DNA from: Haematococcus lacustris
Lineage: Eukaryota; Chlorophyta; Chlorophyceae; Chlamydomonadales; Haematococcaceae
Reading direction: 5' to 3'
DNA: 64,000 nt
Assembly: GCA_030144725.1 (NCBI GenBank)
Contig: JASKMD010000002.1
Coordinates: forward strand, 4,529,362-4,593,361
Numbering within the stretch: the first letter of the stretch is position 1; each line of letters opens with the position of its first letter. Positions 52,501 through 62,915 of this stretch are shown piece after piece. The position numbers and the translations under genes were made by a program. Below the pieces are notes generated by a model. The model had not been told where the DNA came from. It ran no database searches and was given only the letters and a program-made list of their open reading frames with translations.

Positions 52501-55500
52501 AACCAGCGCATGAAGGAGCGCGCACGCTGCTCCACGTCAAAGTGAAACCCGAGGTTCACGTTCTGCAGCAGCACCACCACCAGTAGCAGCACCAGCACCG
52601 CCATGATGCACCAGCACCGGCACCAGCACGACCACCGCCACCATTGGGTACCACTACCAGCACGACCACCGCCACCATTGGGTACCACTACCACCACGAC
52701 CACCGCCACCATTGGGTACCACCACTACCACCACTGCCCTACCACTACCACCACTGCCGCAGCCTGGCGGCATGAAGAGTACAGCCGCTACCACCGCCAC
52801 TGCCACACACACCCAGGCAACTACTGGCACCCAGCCACTGACCCCCTGCCGCCTACCTGAGCCCAGGTCAAGAAGGAGTTGTAAGGGCACAGCCAGCGCG
52901 TCTGCACAAAGCCCAGCGTGGGGTCCGCCTCCAGGGGGCCGATGGTCTCCAGCAAGAAATCCCTGCATCACCAGCACACCATCACGCATGGAGCATGGAG
53001 TATGGAGCCATGAGAGGCGGCCCTTCATAACTCGAGGGCAGGCAGGCAGGTGGGCAGGCAGGCGGGCGGGCAGGCAGGACGGCAGGCTAGAGTGCTGTAT
53101 GCCCTCACTTAGGTGGTTCGAAGTCAGCGTCAAAGATGGCGCAGTACTTGTAGCCCAGCGGGGCCACGTTTTCCAAGCCCTCCACCATGGCACCCGCCTT
53201 GTAGCCCTGGCGGTTAGTGCGGCGAAGGACCTGAGAAAGCGCATGCCAGCACAGGTCAGCTGGGCGGTCCCAAGCCAGACGTGGGTGGGGCGAGCTAGGG
53301 CGGGGCTGGGCGGGGCAGTAATGATAGGCCAGGGCCAACTTGGATATGAGCTAAGAGCTGGGCAGTGCAGGACTGAAAAGATCAAGCTGAACACAAAAAC
53401 CTGGGGTCTGAGATGTCAGGTGCCATTCCTGGCAGGGCAGTGTGCTGCAACCAGGCATGGCATGCTGTCACTACTAAGGTAGGGCTGAGCAGAGCTGGTC
53501 AACAAAACGATGACGTGAAAAACGGGTGTGGCAAGAGTGAGCACCATGGAGACAGTCATAACACCCATGCCACAGCTACCCAGCCCTGCACCATGACACC
53601 CTTGGGATCACGGCCCGCATGGCAGGGCCGTTGCACACTCACTTGCACCAGGTGGCCCTTCTCCATGCAGGCCGCTGCGGCCACATCCACCTTGTCACGA
53701 ATGTGCGCCTTCGTGCTGTCGTCACACACCTGCAGCCAGGTGTGACAGTGTGTGACCAAGAATGAGAGCCGGGGACGAGGTTTTGTGACCTGGAGAGGCC
53801 GCGAGAGATCAAGACACTCGCACCTAGCAGTCCTGGTCGTGACTGTTGCTGCTTGCTGGTTGCTGTCCTGCTGTCCCTGCTGGTGCTCTTCAGTGCTGAC
53901 ATAGCTTCGTGGGCATGCTGATCTGCTGGCTGCAGGCAAGGACGGTGACAGCTTGCTCAGCAGCCGGCTCAGGGATGTGACTGATCACCTGAACCAAGAC
54001 GCGCGAGCGAGGCCAGGCAATCTCACAGCTGCGCTCCACAATCAGCCCGCAGTGCGCCTCCTCGTTGTACATTGGCAGCTGCAGGGCATGCAGGACAGGG
54101 CAGGGCTCGTTGCTGGCAGGCCGGGATGCGATGTTAAGGCCTTTGGTGCGGTGCGATGATAACGGTGGCTTTGCATCATCTCAATTGTCACCCTGGGCAG
54201 CTTGCTGTGCCTCACCCATGACCGGGATCTTTACCAACACCCTGCTTCATGGCAACATGCGCCATGCACTATGCATGAGGAGCCATTGTGATGCAGCACA
54301 CAACAGACGAGGGGCTAGTCACACAACCGTACACCGTGGTGAGATTAGCAGGAGGGTTAGGGTTGGGCCTGATGACATGGAGCCCCCCTGATATGGGCGC
54401 ACTTTGCTTCAGCCCCCTGCTGAGCTGTGAGCCTCACACCAGCTATTGCTGCATTTCCTGCTGGCGGCACGCACCTGGATCAACACCAAGGGGTACTCTT
54501 CCACTGGCCGCGGCCACTCAGGCTCGCTGTCCGTCTCCATGATGGTGCGGTCCTTGGTGAAGTCGCCCTTTGGCAGTGACCCCTCCCTGATCAGCGGCTT
54601 CCCGCCACCTTCCTTCAGCTGCGAAGCGCCCATGCCGCCTGGCCTTAAAATCTCCGCCGCAATCACAATGTCCGCAGAAATCCCAGATCCCCCGCTGCTG
54701 GGCAGGCTCATCCCGCTGCCACCGCTGCGCGCCAGGCTGCCGGTGCTGCTGCCGGCGCTGCCGCGGCAGCCGGGGCCACGCGGTGAGGGGCGGAAGTTGG
54801 GCGGCGACGGTGGGAAGGGGCCACCCGGGGACAGGGGCGGGCGACCCTGCCACGGCAGCGTAGTACCCGAGGTGTGCTCGCTGTCGCCTGCTGACTCACT
54901 GACAGAGTTGTTGCGTGAGTGACGCGCATGAGTGAGGTGGCTGTCAGTTTCGCTCGCGTTCGAGTCGCTGCAGTGCGTCGCCTTGTCGCCAACTGCAGCA
55001 GTGGCGGCGTTTTCCGCGCCTGCCAAGATTTCAGTGTGACACACCGGGTTGACCGCGGTCACGGCCAGGGACTGCGCCTTGCCATGATCCCGCTCGGCCT
55101 CTCCGGCACAGGCGCCCTGGTCGTCCGCGCTGCCATCCTTCGACGCCAAACCGCTGTCGAGCTCGCCTTGTTTCTTTACCCCGAAATTGGAAAGCTGCAG
55201 GTCACCAGGGCTCGCCTCATGACTGCCAACCTCGCTGCTGTTGCTGTCGCTCTCGATGTGCGCGATGCGGCGGTTTGGAGGTAGCATGCACTGCGGCTCG
55301 GGCTCCATGGTGGCCAGGGGGGTGGTCGGTGTTGAGCAGCCTGAGGAGGCGTCTTCGGCAGACAGACCCGGCAGTGGGGAGGGGTTGCCACATCGCAGGG
55401 ACATGCAAGAGCCAGAGCGGGGCAGGGTGGCGCCGGCACCTGGCGTGCTGTTGGCCATGGCTGCTGCAGTGGAGTGAAACTTGATGAGGGGCAGGGGAGG

Positions 55501-57035
55501 GGCGCCGTCAGGGGCCAGGGCGTGCAGATCAGGGGGAGGGGCCTCCACACCTGTGGTGCAACAGGACCAGCAGCAGGTGGGGTGGGTAGAGTCGAAATCA
55601 GCTGCGGCAGTGAGGATTAAACTTGCAGGGCATGAAGGGCATGGTGGCCATTTTCAGTGGGTGTGGTGGAGACAAGGGGGGTGGGGTTTGGAGGACGAGC
55701 ATGAGTGGTGGAAACATGAGATGGGAGGGGCAAGTATGCGAGGACATTCACAGGGGGGATGGAGGGTAAGGACAAGAGCTGAGAGAACAGCAGCTGTATG
55801 GTGGGGGGTGTTGGGACTATTAGCCAGCCATGCCTGCCTACCTGTTTGCAAGCATGCATGGACAACACATGCAGGATGAAACATTACAAGCAAAGCTCTG
55901 GGCAAGAGCGCATGGACATTGGTTTTTACAAGTGGCACTGTGCCCTGAACTTGTGCTGGCTTTCATAGGTGGGCCATTGCTGCTGTTTCCCAGCTGCTGC
56001 CACGCTGCCATGCTGCCATGCTGCCTGTGGTCATACAAGCATCGCTAGTCTTGGTCCCTCCCAACATCATATACACAGCTGTCAGCAGCTGCCCAGCTGC
56101 CAAGCGCAGCTGTGAGCACAGCACGCGTGGCTGCAGCTGACATGCTTGCCCCACAGCTCCTGGGCACCAAGCTGCTGGCTGGGGCTGAGCTGCTGCCATA
56201 GCCCATGATATTGTGCAGGGCAGCAGCTGCCTGCCCGGGCAAGACACAGCTCAGCAACAGCGAGAGCTGGCCAGCAGTGTGAGCAGGCAGCTGCATAGCA
56301 ATGGCTCCTGTTACTGGCCAGCAGCTGGTGTAGCAGCAGGGGAGCAGCAGGTGCTCGAGCCTGCCTGCCTGCCTGCCTGCCCACCTCCCTAACAACCAAG
56401 CAGCTGGCACACTTCTCCTCTTGCCCACTTCTCCTCTTGCCCACCAAGCCACTGGCACAGCTCCCTCTCAGTCTGCCAGCCCTATGGCAGCATGAGGTGA
56501 TGGCAGTGCGGATGCATAGTGTCATGCAGCTCACCCTTCTTCTCGCCCGCTTCCTTTGCCGCTTCCTTTGCCGCCTTCTCCGCTGCCTTGCTCTGCTTGC
56601 GCTCCAGCTTGCGCAGGCCCATGGCCGCCTTCACTTCATGTGCCCTAGCTATGGCGGAGATGACGACCAGGGCCAGCAGGTCCAGGCCATAGATCTGGAA
56701 GCAGCAGCAGCAACAGGGACAGGGGTAAGGGTTGGTGACCAGTGGTTGGTAGCTCATTGTTGTACTGCCACTAACAGCGGGGAGCGAGAGCAGGCTGCAG
56801 CATGTCTTGTCCTTGAACTCGGCAGCAGGTCTAGATTGAGCACTCGAGTCCAGAAGGGATACAGGTAGGCAAGCAGTGAAGCTACCTGCCCCACACAACC
56901 TGTGCCGTCTCACAACTTGGCTGGTCGGCGGTCGCGCTGCCAGGCTGGCACCAGCCGCGTGCTGCCCTGCCTATCGCTGGCGACGCCCAGGCTCCTTACC
57001 CCAAACAGGGAACCCATCACGATGTAGAAAATCAT
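49586..57035 (-). CDS. CSLA/C: CSLA/CSLC-type beta-1,4-glycan synthase (GT2), single algal CSLA/C type
   Basis: Golgi membrane GT2 enzyme polymerising beta-1,4-mannan or glucan from GDP-mannose or UDP-glucose. Fourteen exons, all phases consistent, 849 aa: 57035-57000, 56694-56535, 55550-54475, 54078-53989, 53729-53643, 53230-53109, 52962-52857, 52562-52461, 52126-51963, 51488-51381, 55055 is not used, 51055-50921, 50606-50492, 50301-50166, 49698-49586 (TAG). N-terminal membrane segment ([25 protein letters not shown]), Lys/Ala helix, about 355-residue Ser/Gly/Pro region, then the catalytic core: [16 protein letters not shown] (D), [19 protein letters not shown] (DxD), [17 protein letters not shown] (ED), QQYRW (QxxRW). 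C-terminal helices and [15 protein letters not shown] follow. An in-frame TGA near 57073 precedes the start ATG. Whether it makes mannan or xyloglucan-type glucan cannot be told from sequence. Confidence 0.92.
54475..55550 (-). other. Long Ser/Gly-rich insert in the CSLA/C protein (exon 3)
   Basis: This single 1,076-bp exon places about 355 residues of Ser/Gly/Pro/Asp-rich sequence (for example [36 protein letters not shown]) between the N-terminal membrane anchor and the catalytic QLPMYNE motif. Land-plant CSLA and CSLC proteins have only a short linker here. It has many SP, RxxS and acidic-S contexts, so a cytosolic, possibly phosphorylated regulatory segment is an inference. Confidence 0.7.
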
Positions 57036-57752
57036 GGCTGGCGCGCTGTCGGCGACGGCTGCGACGGCTCACTGGTTTTACTGAGCTGACCCTGCTGCCA
57101 GCGTCCACAAGTCGACGGGCGAAACTCAAGATGAGACCGGGAAGGCGGCCCCGCGAGTCGGTCGGCACTGGCCCTGCACGGCAAGCTCCCTTGTGCATCA
57201 GCTCCATTGTGCACGGCCTCAATTCACCTGAGCCCTGCGCTCCAACTTTGTCATGGCCTGTTTTGATGTCGCGGTCACTGTTTTGATACCCGGCCTGTGG
57301 CCGCAAGGCTGCGCACCAGTGTTTTGCTACTGTAGAACAGGCGGCTAAACTAGCTGCACTGCGGCGGGCGTTGGTTGCGTGTTGACAGCTCTATCCGGCG
57401 AGCACCAGCCTCGGATTACCTAGCTAGCTACGCGCCCCAGTGGGATAAGGCTCCAGAACTGCTGCTGTGCTACTCCGCGCAGTCGCAGCTCTTGAAACCT
57501 CCCATCAAGTTCGCGCAGTGTGACCTGCCTTTGACCTTGTTGATGGCCGGGTGGTCAAACGTCAGGGTAAACCGGTCTGTTGCTTGTTCAATAACGCATA
57601 CCCCAGTATACTAACAGCGGTAAGTAATGTCCCAGCATATCCCCACTTATCCACACATGACCACACACACAAGAGCAGACTAGCCATGCCCAACCTTGAC
57701 GCCAACGAAACGAAACGGAAACAATGACGCACCGGCCCAGTCTGTTGTCTTC
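57036..57752. other. Intergenic region upstream of the CSLA/C gene
   Basis: Should contain the CSLA/C promoter on the minus strand, within the first few hundred bases. Only short open frames are visible. No repeat or motif stands out. Confidence 0.35.
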
Positions 57753-58450
57753 ATGACGGGCAAGAAGCGCAAACATGTCGTGTCTTCACCTCGGCCAGCC
57801 ATCGCGCAGGTGACACGAGACACCTCACCTGACCAGTTACACGCGTGCGTGCGCTTGCTGCCGTCAATGGCTGTGCAGCATGGCTTCAACCTGGACGGGC
57901 TAGCTGCCGGGAGGGAGGGGGCAGGGTTGGGCTAGATGCAGGTACCATCCCAGGCATGTGGGCTTAGGGGGCTCCTCTGCAGCGTCCAGGAAGTGAAGGA
58001 CGTTGCGATGGGCAAGGTGTGCCTCTGCGGGCTGGTGACGCCATTCTAGGGTGTTCACATGCATTCGCAATAGGTCCACCTGCTGTCCAACATGTGAAGC
58101 AAATGCACACACACACACTGGCATGCTGGCATCGCCTCAACCAAGCACACCATGCAGCAGCCAGGAGGCCACACAGGCAGCAGCCTCAGAGCCTGGGCCC
58201 AGAACTCCCCTGCCATCCAAGCGCAGCAACCGCACCAAGGCTGACCAGGCAGCCGAGCCAAGCCAGCCCACCACGGACAAAGGCAAGGCCAAGGGCAAGG
58301 CTGCCAAAGCTTAGCCCTTACCACAGCCAGCCAGGCTGAAACATGCTGGAGCTGTGCTGGTGGCCGGACCTGCCTGAGCTGCCAGCGAAGAGCAAGGAGT
58401 ACACCGAGCTGGGCTGCGAGAGCACCCACCCAAGGCCCAGCAGCAGCAGC
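57753..58450 (+). pseudogene. Fanzor relic F5: start plus C-terminal tail, RuvC-III deleted
   Basis: Begins with MTGKKRKHVVSSPRPAIAQ (from 57753), resembling the basic Fanzor start exon, then LLPSMAVQHGFNLDGLAA. From 58140 it has the linker also seen in F3 and F6 (PCSSQEATQAAASEPGPRTP, GKAKGKAAKA) and the tail LELCWWPDLPELPAKSKEY. Compared with F6, about 75 bp containing the RWLDRDCNAALN motif are missing between CCAGCCAGG and AACATGCTGGAGCTG (58330-58350). All RuvC catalytic segments are therefore gone. Confidence 0.6.
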
Positions 58451-59597
58451 AGCAGCAGCAGCCTGTGGCACATTTGTGTGTGTCCCAGTAAGAGCCATCA
58501 CCAGCTTACAATTACAACGGGAATTACAACGGGAATTACATAACTCCACACAGACACACCACCACCCCTAGCGAGGGGACCTGATTCTGCCTTTGCGGGC
58601 TGATGAGGGAGGTGCAGCCCACTTCCCCAGGCAGCCAGGTGGTGCAGACAGTACTGCAACACAATACATAGGTGGGCTGTTCACACAGGCGGGTCCTGTT
58701 GATCAAACTGCATAGAGGGGGAGCGTAGGGAGCGTTGTCATGGCCTTTGCCAACGCTCAACTGGATTTGAGCTGCATGCTGTGAGAGCGGCATGCTGTCA
58801 GAGCTGCAGGCTGTCAGAGGTTTACACACACAGGTAGGATGGCACGATGCATGTTCAGAAATCAGCAATTCTGCATGGCTGATGCCAAGGTCACCAAGGC
58901 TGCCATAACCAAAAGTGCATGGAGTCAGGTCTGGGCTGTTTACCTTCCTTCTCAAAGCACGTCTCAAAGCACGTCGCGTGATGGCTAAGAAGAAGCGGAT
59001 GGGCACCCACAAGCAGAAGCAGGGCACGCCTTTGGAAGCTGACCAAGGGCCAGTGAAGCATGCCAGTGGCCTGAACAATGCCCGCCGCACCACCCAGCGG
59101 TGGCTGGCTCCAATCCAGCCCCACCTCCAGCACCTGTCAGCAGCCAGCTCAGCCGGCACTTCCCTTGAGGCCAACCTGAAGCACATCACCGTTACCCTGG
59201 CCACCTGGGACGCGGTGTGGAAGGTGTACCTGGACCCCAAGTGGGCACAGCGGCGGCTGAGGCTGTACGGAGCCCAGGACCGGGCGATGGAGCAGTTCTT
59301 CAACAAGGTAAGGGTGGGTGGGTGGGAGGGGGGGTACGGGACTGAGAGGTGGTGGGTTGGGCACAACGTGAAAAGGTAGTTGACTGTGCCATGCCTAACC
59401 TGATGCCACCATGTCAGCCACCATATGTGTGCCTTGTGTGCATGGCTGCAGTTGGAGGAGGACACGGCGGAGGTGTCCATGGAGCGCCATGGGCGTGCCA
59501 AGCAGCTGGTGGTGTTCTTCAACGCCGCTGGCATTGGCACTGGGGGAGGCTGGAGTGCCGATGCGGTGTTGTGTGCCTGCTGCAAGGTGGTGTGCAG

Positions 59598-61299
59598 CAG
59601 TGTTTTTTTTTTCATATGGCCTCTTTCCAATTTCATAGCACAAAGTGTCATGGCTCAGATTGGGACTGTCATGTTCATAGCGCGGCCCTATTGGGCTCCA
59701 TAGCGCACAACAAAAATGTCAAATTACAGCAACAGGCCCAATCAAAGGCGGTAGCGCCCACGCACAGCAGCGTTATCCAGCCACTTGCAAATGGCACGCT
59801 CATATGGGAATGTGTCCAAATCAAATTGATTGCTGCTGAAGACATGGGCGCACACATTCAAGTGGCACTCTTGCAGCCTGTTGCGGGTGTCATCTTTGAG
59901 GTAAGCCATGGCTGAGAACATGCGCTCCTCCTCCACTGAGCCTGGTGTCATGACCAGAGCAAGCTCTGCCAGCTTGATGTACTCCAAGATGTCAGCCTTG
60001 GTGATGGGTTGGCCAGCCAAGTAGCGCCACAACTTGGTGGTCTCCATGGCTGGGTTGGCTGCTGCTCCACACGGTGTTCAGCTTGGCAGCGCATGACTTC
60101 CACAAATGCTGATTGCTGGGATAGCAGATAGCTTTTGCTGCTCCAACAAGGCTGGCGCCAGTTGGCAGTTAGCCAGGGTCGTGTCCATGCAGTACCGGGC
60201 CTTGACAATGGCCAGGCGCTCAAGGAAGTCTTCATCGCTGGGCTGCTTGTCGGCGTGTGGGCGTACACAACAGCCAGTCCTTTGGCATGCTCCGGTGGGA
60301 GGAAGCGGCTGTGTAGGTCACGTACCACAGCATCTGCTGTTGCTGCCAGCTCCTGCTTGGCACTGTCGACATGCTGCTGGAAGTCACTGGCTGGCACTAA
60401 AGCAGCCCGGCGCCCTTTTGGGGGGATGGCGTACAGCTGCACCGGCTCACTGCCTAGCTCACTGCCTTCCTCCTCCTCCTCATTTTCACCAAACGTTGTC
60501 TCCATGTCTGCCTGCTGCCTACCTCCTCCTCATCCTCACTGTCATTGTCAGCCTCATCTGATTGCACTGTCATACTGCCACTCCCATGCGGCTGCAATGC
60601 CAAATGGCCAGAGCCGTTGTACACCAGGCAGCTGCCAGGTCCTGCCACATTGGTGAAGGCTGTCAGCTCAGGAAAGTCCAGTGCAGAGAAGGGGGAGGGG
60701 CCTGAGTACATGGCAGTGATCTTGTTGGCCGTCAGGGCCACCTCCTGCATATGGTCCTCGACAAAGATGGCACGGCTTTGGCACACAAGGTTGAGGCGGT
60801 TGAGTGAGCGGAGGATGGGCAAGAGCCCGCAGGCTGCCAAGAGAGTAGGGAGGTCTGTGAGGCTGTGTCAAAGTAGGACACCAAGGACCTGATGTCACGC
60901 ACCAGCCGCTCTGCTGGCTTCCGCAAGCTCAGCCAACGGGTTGGCGCGGCCCGCCCTATCAGCTGACCCTTGAGCCCAAGGCTGTGGCAAAGCTGCTTGT
61001 ACTTCTGGGTGCGGGCTGCAGAAATGCTGGTTGATGTTTTCCACAACTCTAGTAACCCTGGCTTGTAAGTAGGCACCATCGCTATACCCTCGGAGGGCAC
61101 GGCCCTCAGCCATCGGGACTGCGGCGCTTATCCAAATTGCGGCTCTTAGCCGAGCTGCGGCTGCAGTACAAAGTTCGCTTTTTATAACGCGATGCGCTAT
61201 AGCACAGTCCGCAAGGGGTCCAATCCATAGCGCACGGAGCCCTCTGAAATGTCGCTTTTTATAGCGATCGCTATATATAGCGTTAAAAAAAAAACACTG
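59598..61299. mobile_element. hAT-superfamily DNA transposon, 1,702 bp, inserted in Fanzor F6
   Basis: Perfect 15-bp terminal inverted repeats (CAGTG followed by ten T at the left, the reverse complement at the right). An 8-bp target-site duplication GTGTGCAG occupies 59590-59597 and 61300-61307. Both features are hallmarks of hAT. The interior carries a decayed minus-strand transposase. Subterminal AT-rich palindromes (TATAGCGATCGCTATATATA near 61259) lie at the right end. Confidence 0.93.
59744..61113 (-). pseudogene. hAT transposase remnant, C-terminal half
   Basis: The reading moves across several frames: LIGRAAPTRWLSLRKPAERL (about 60960-60900), LLPILRSLNRLNLVCQSRAI (about 60830-60770), KQELAATADAVVRDLHSRFL (about 60360-60300), and finally the hAT dimerisation signature ELALVMTPGSVEEERMFSAM and RNRLQECHLNVCAHVFSS (about 59970-59840). 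The BED finger and the first catalytic part are absent, and at least three frame changes break the rest. The element would depend on a transposase supplied elsewhere. Confidence 0.8.
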
Positions 61300-61949
61300 G
61301 TGTGCAGGCCCAGGGGCACAGACCAGCTGCCGGGCAGGGTGGTGCTAGTGGATGAGCACCGCACCACCCGGGTCAGCTCAGCAGTGAATGGCAAGCAGCC
61401 ATGTGAGGAGGAGCTCGACCATGAGCAGCCCACCAGGCATGCAGGCTGGAAGCCCCCATCAGGGCAGGTGGATAACCGCCTGCTGTGCCCAGCCTGGAGC
61501 CAGCTGCGTGACCAGCTTGTGCGGGGCCTGATGTAATGCCCGGTACTGCCCCCCGCAAGCCCCCATGGAGCAGCCAGGCAGCCACACAGCCTGCAGCCTC
61601 GGAGCCTGGGCCCAGCACTCCCCCGCAAGCCAAGCGCATCAAGCGCACCAAGGCTGAGCTGGCAGCTGAGCCCACCAAGGGCGAACGCCAAGGCAAGGGC
61701 AAGGCTGCCAAAGCCAAGCCAGTGCCACAGCCAGGTAGGTGGCTGGACAGGGACTGCAATGCAGCGCTGAACATGCAGCGCATTGGGGAGAGCAGGTGGC
61801 GCCCACTGAAGCTGTGCTACTGGCCAGACCAGGGGAAGCGGCCAGCCAGGGGTAAGGGGTACCCTGAGCATGGCTACAAGCGGGTGCGAGACATGCCACC
61901 CAAGGCCCAGCAGCAGCACCAGCACCAGCACCAGTAGTATGTGCCCCCC

Positions 61950-62316
61950 CATTTGAGCTGTCATTTGCTTGCATTTTGTCATGCCAGCTCTACACTGTAG
62001 CCCTCGCGCTCAGGCAATACTGTAGGTGGTGGGCACTCATGCACCGTGTCCATGTATACTCCACACAGCTCATTAACACCATATGAGTCGGGCCACTAGT
62101 GGTCCCTAGTATTTCCGCTAGAGGCTACTACTCGTCCAACTCGTTTGGAGGCCCTAGTGAGGGATGAGGTGGCTGGGAAGTACAAACAGTGTGTGTAGGG
62201 GGATGAAGCTGTGTTGTCAGTCCACATGAATGGAGCTCTGCCACAGCTGGAGTGCAGCAAGGGAAGAACCTGCTTGGTGCCTTGCTGCTACGTCAGTACA
62301 GGGCCTGGTGTTCCAC
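61950..62316 (+). repeat. Conserved Fanzor 3' flank, copy of F6 (partner 44165-44535)
   Basis: Follows the F6 stop codon at 61937. It shares nearly the whole 370 bp with the F3 flank in inverted orientation. A shorter copy (63505-63640) occurs in relic F7. Small differences (single bases and 5-15-bp indels) are scattered, while blocks such as CGGGCCACTAGTGGTCCCTA are unchanged. Confidence 0.65.
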
Positions 62317-62915
62317 TGGAGTAGGAGGGCCAGCTATATAGAATGTGACACTCCTGATAAAATGTTCAAAGGGGCCAGCATGGACCAATGAGGCCACTGT
62401 CTACCACCAGTTGTGTATCAGCTTGCTGTAAAGTACATACTTTGCAGTAGTTGAGGCTGTGGGTTGCTTATTCTGTGCGCCCTCCGAATGTGCCATCTAG
62501 CTGCCAAGCTGTGTTTTGCTGTGGCTGTCTGTCTAGAGTGCATATAGTGATCTTCATAGCTTCAAGCACGAGATCTACACTTTACCCTACATTCCTGCTG
62601 CCACCACGACTCGCAAGCCAGCTAGGAAGTAGTTGAATGACACATTTGTCCCAATAGGTTAGGGCCCAATGCGTGCACTCAGCCCCATAACAGCCTGCTG
62701 CCATACTAGCTCATGGTTCAAAAGTGTTGCTCAAGCGCATGCTGCGCGCCTGCTTTACTGGTGCTGGCACTGTGGTGCACAGCGCTGCACCGTGGCTGCT
62801 GCTCCTGCTGCTGACGCTATAATGGCATGGCTTGCTGTAAAGACCGATCAAATCCAACATCTTCTTGTCTGGATCGTTGACATGTGGTCTGTCACAGAAA
62901 TGAGGAAGACTGCAT
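62317..62915. other. Region without a supported gene
   Basis: No splice-consistent or motif-bearing frame found. It should contain the 3' flank of the minus-strand gene that ends at 62916. Confidence 0.35.

Larger units (their letters stand above)
58652..62316 (+). pseudogene. Fanzor relic F6, interrupted by a hAT element
   Basis: Plus strand: possible degenerate RuvC-I ADAKVTKAAI (58880-58910), helical block NNARRTTQRWLAPIQPHLQH and KVYLDPKWAQRRLRLYGAQD (to 59307), intron 59308-59451, RuvC-II block KQLVVFFNAAGIGTGGGWSA (to 59597), hAT insertion 59598-61299, then VVLVDEHRTTRVSSAVNGKQ, KPPSGQVDNRLLCPAWSQL, RGLM followed by TAA where F3 has TGG, linker with RIKRTKAELAAEPT, RuvC-III GRWLDRDCNAALNMQRIGES, and a Gln/His tail ending at 61937. 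Besides the insertion, the TAA nonsense codon beside the zinc cysteine and the degraded RuvC-I make it dead. Left boundary AGTACTGCAACACAA is shared with F7. Confidence 0.75.

Noticed and set aside
58536..59651. 371-residue minus-strand open frame
   Set aside because: Antisense to the RuvC-I/RuvC-II part of Fanzor relic F6, whose plus-strand reading shows conserved motifs; no motif or splice support on the minus strand.
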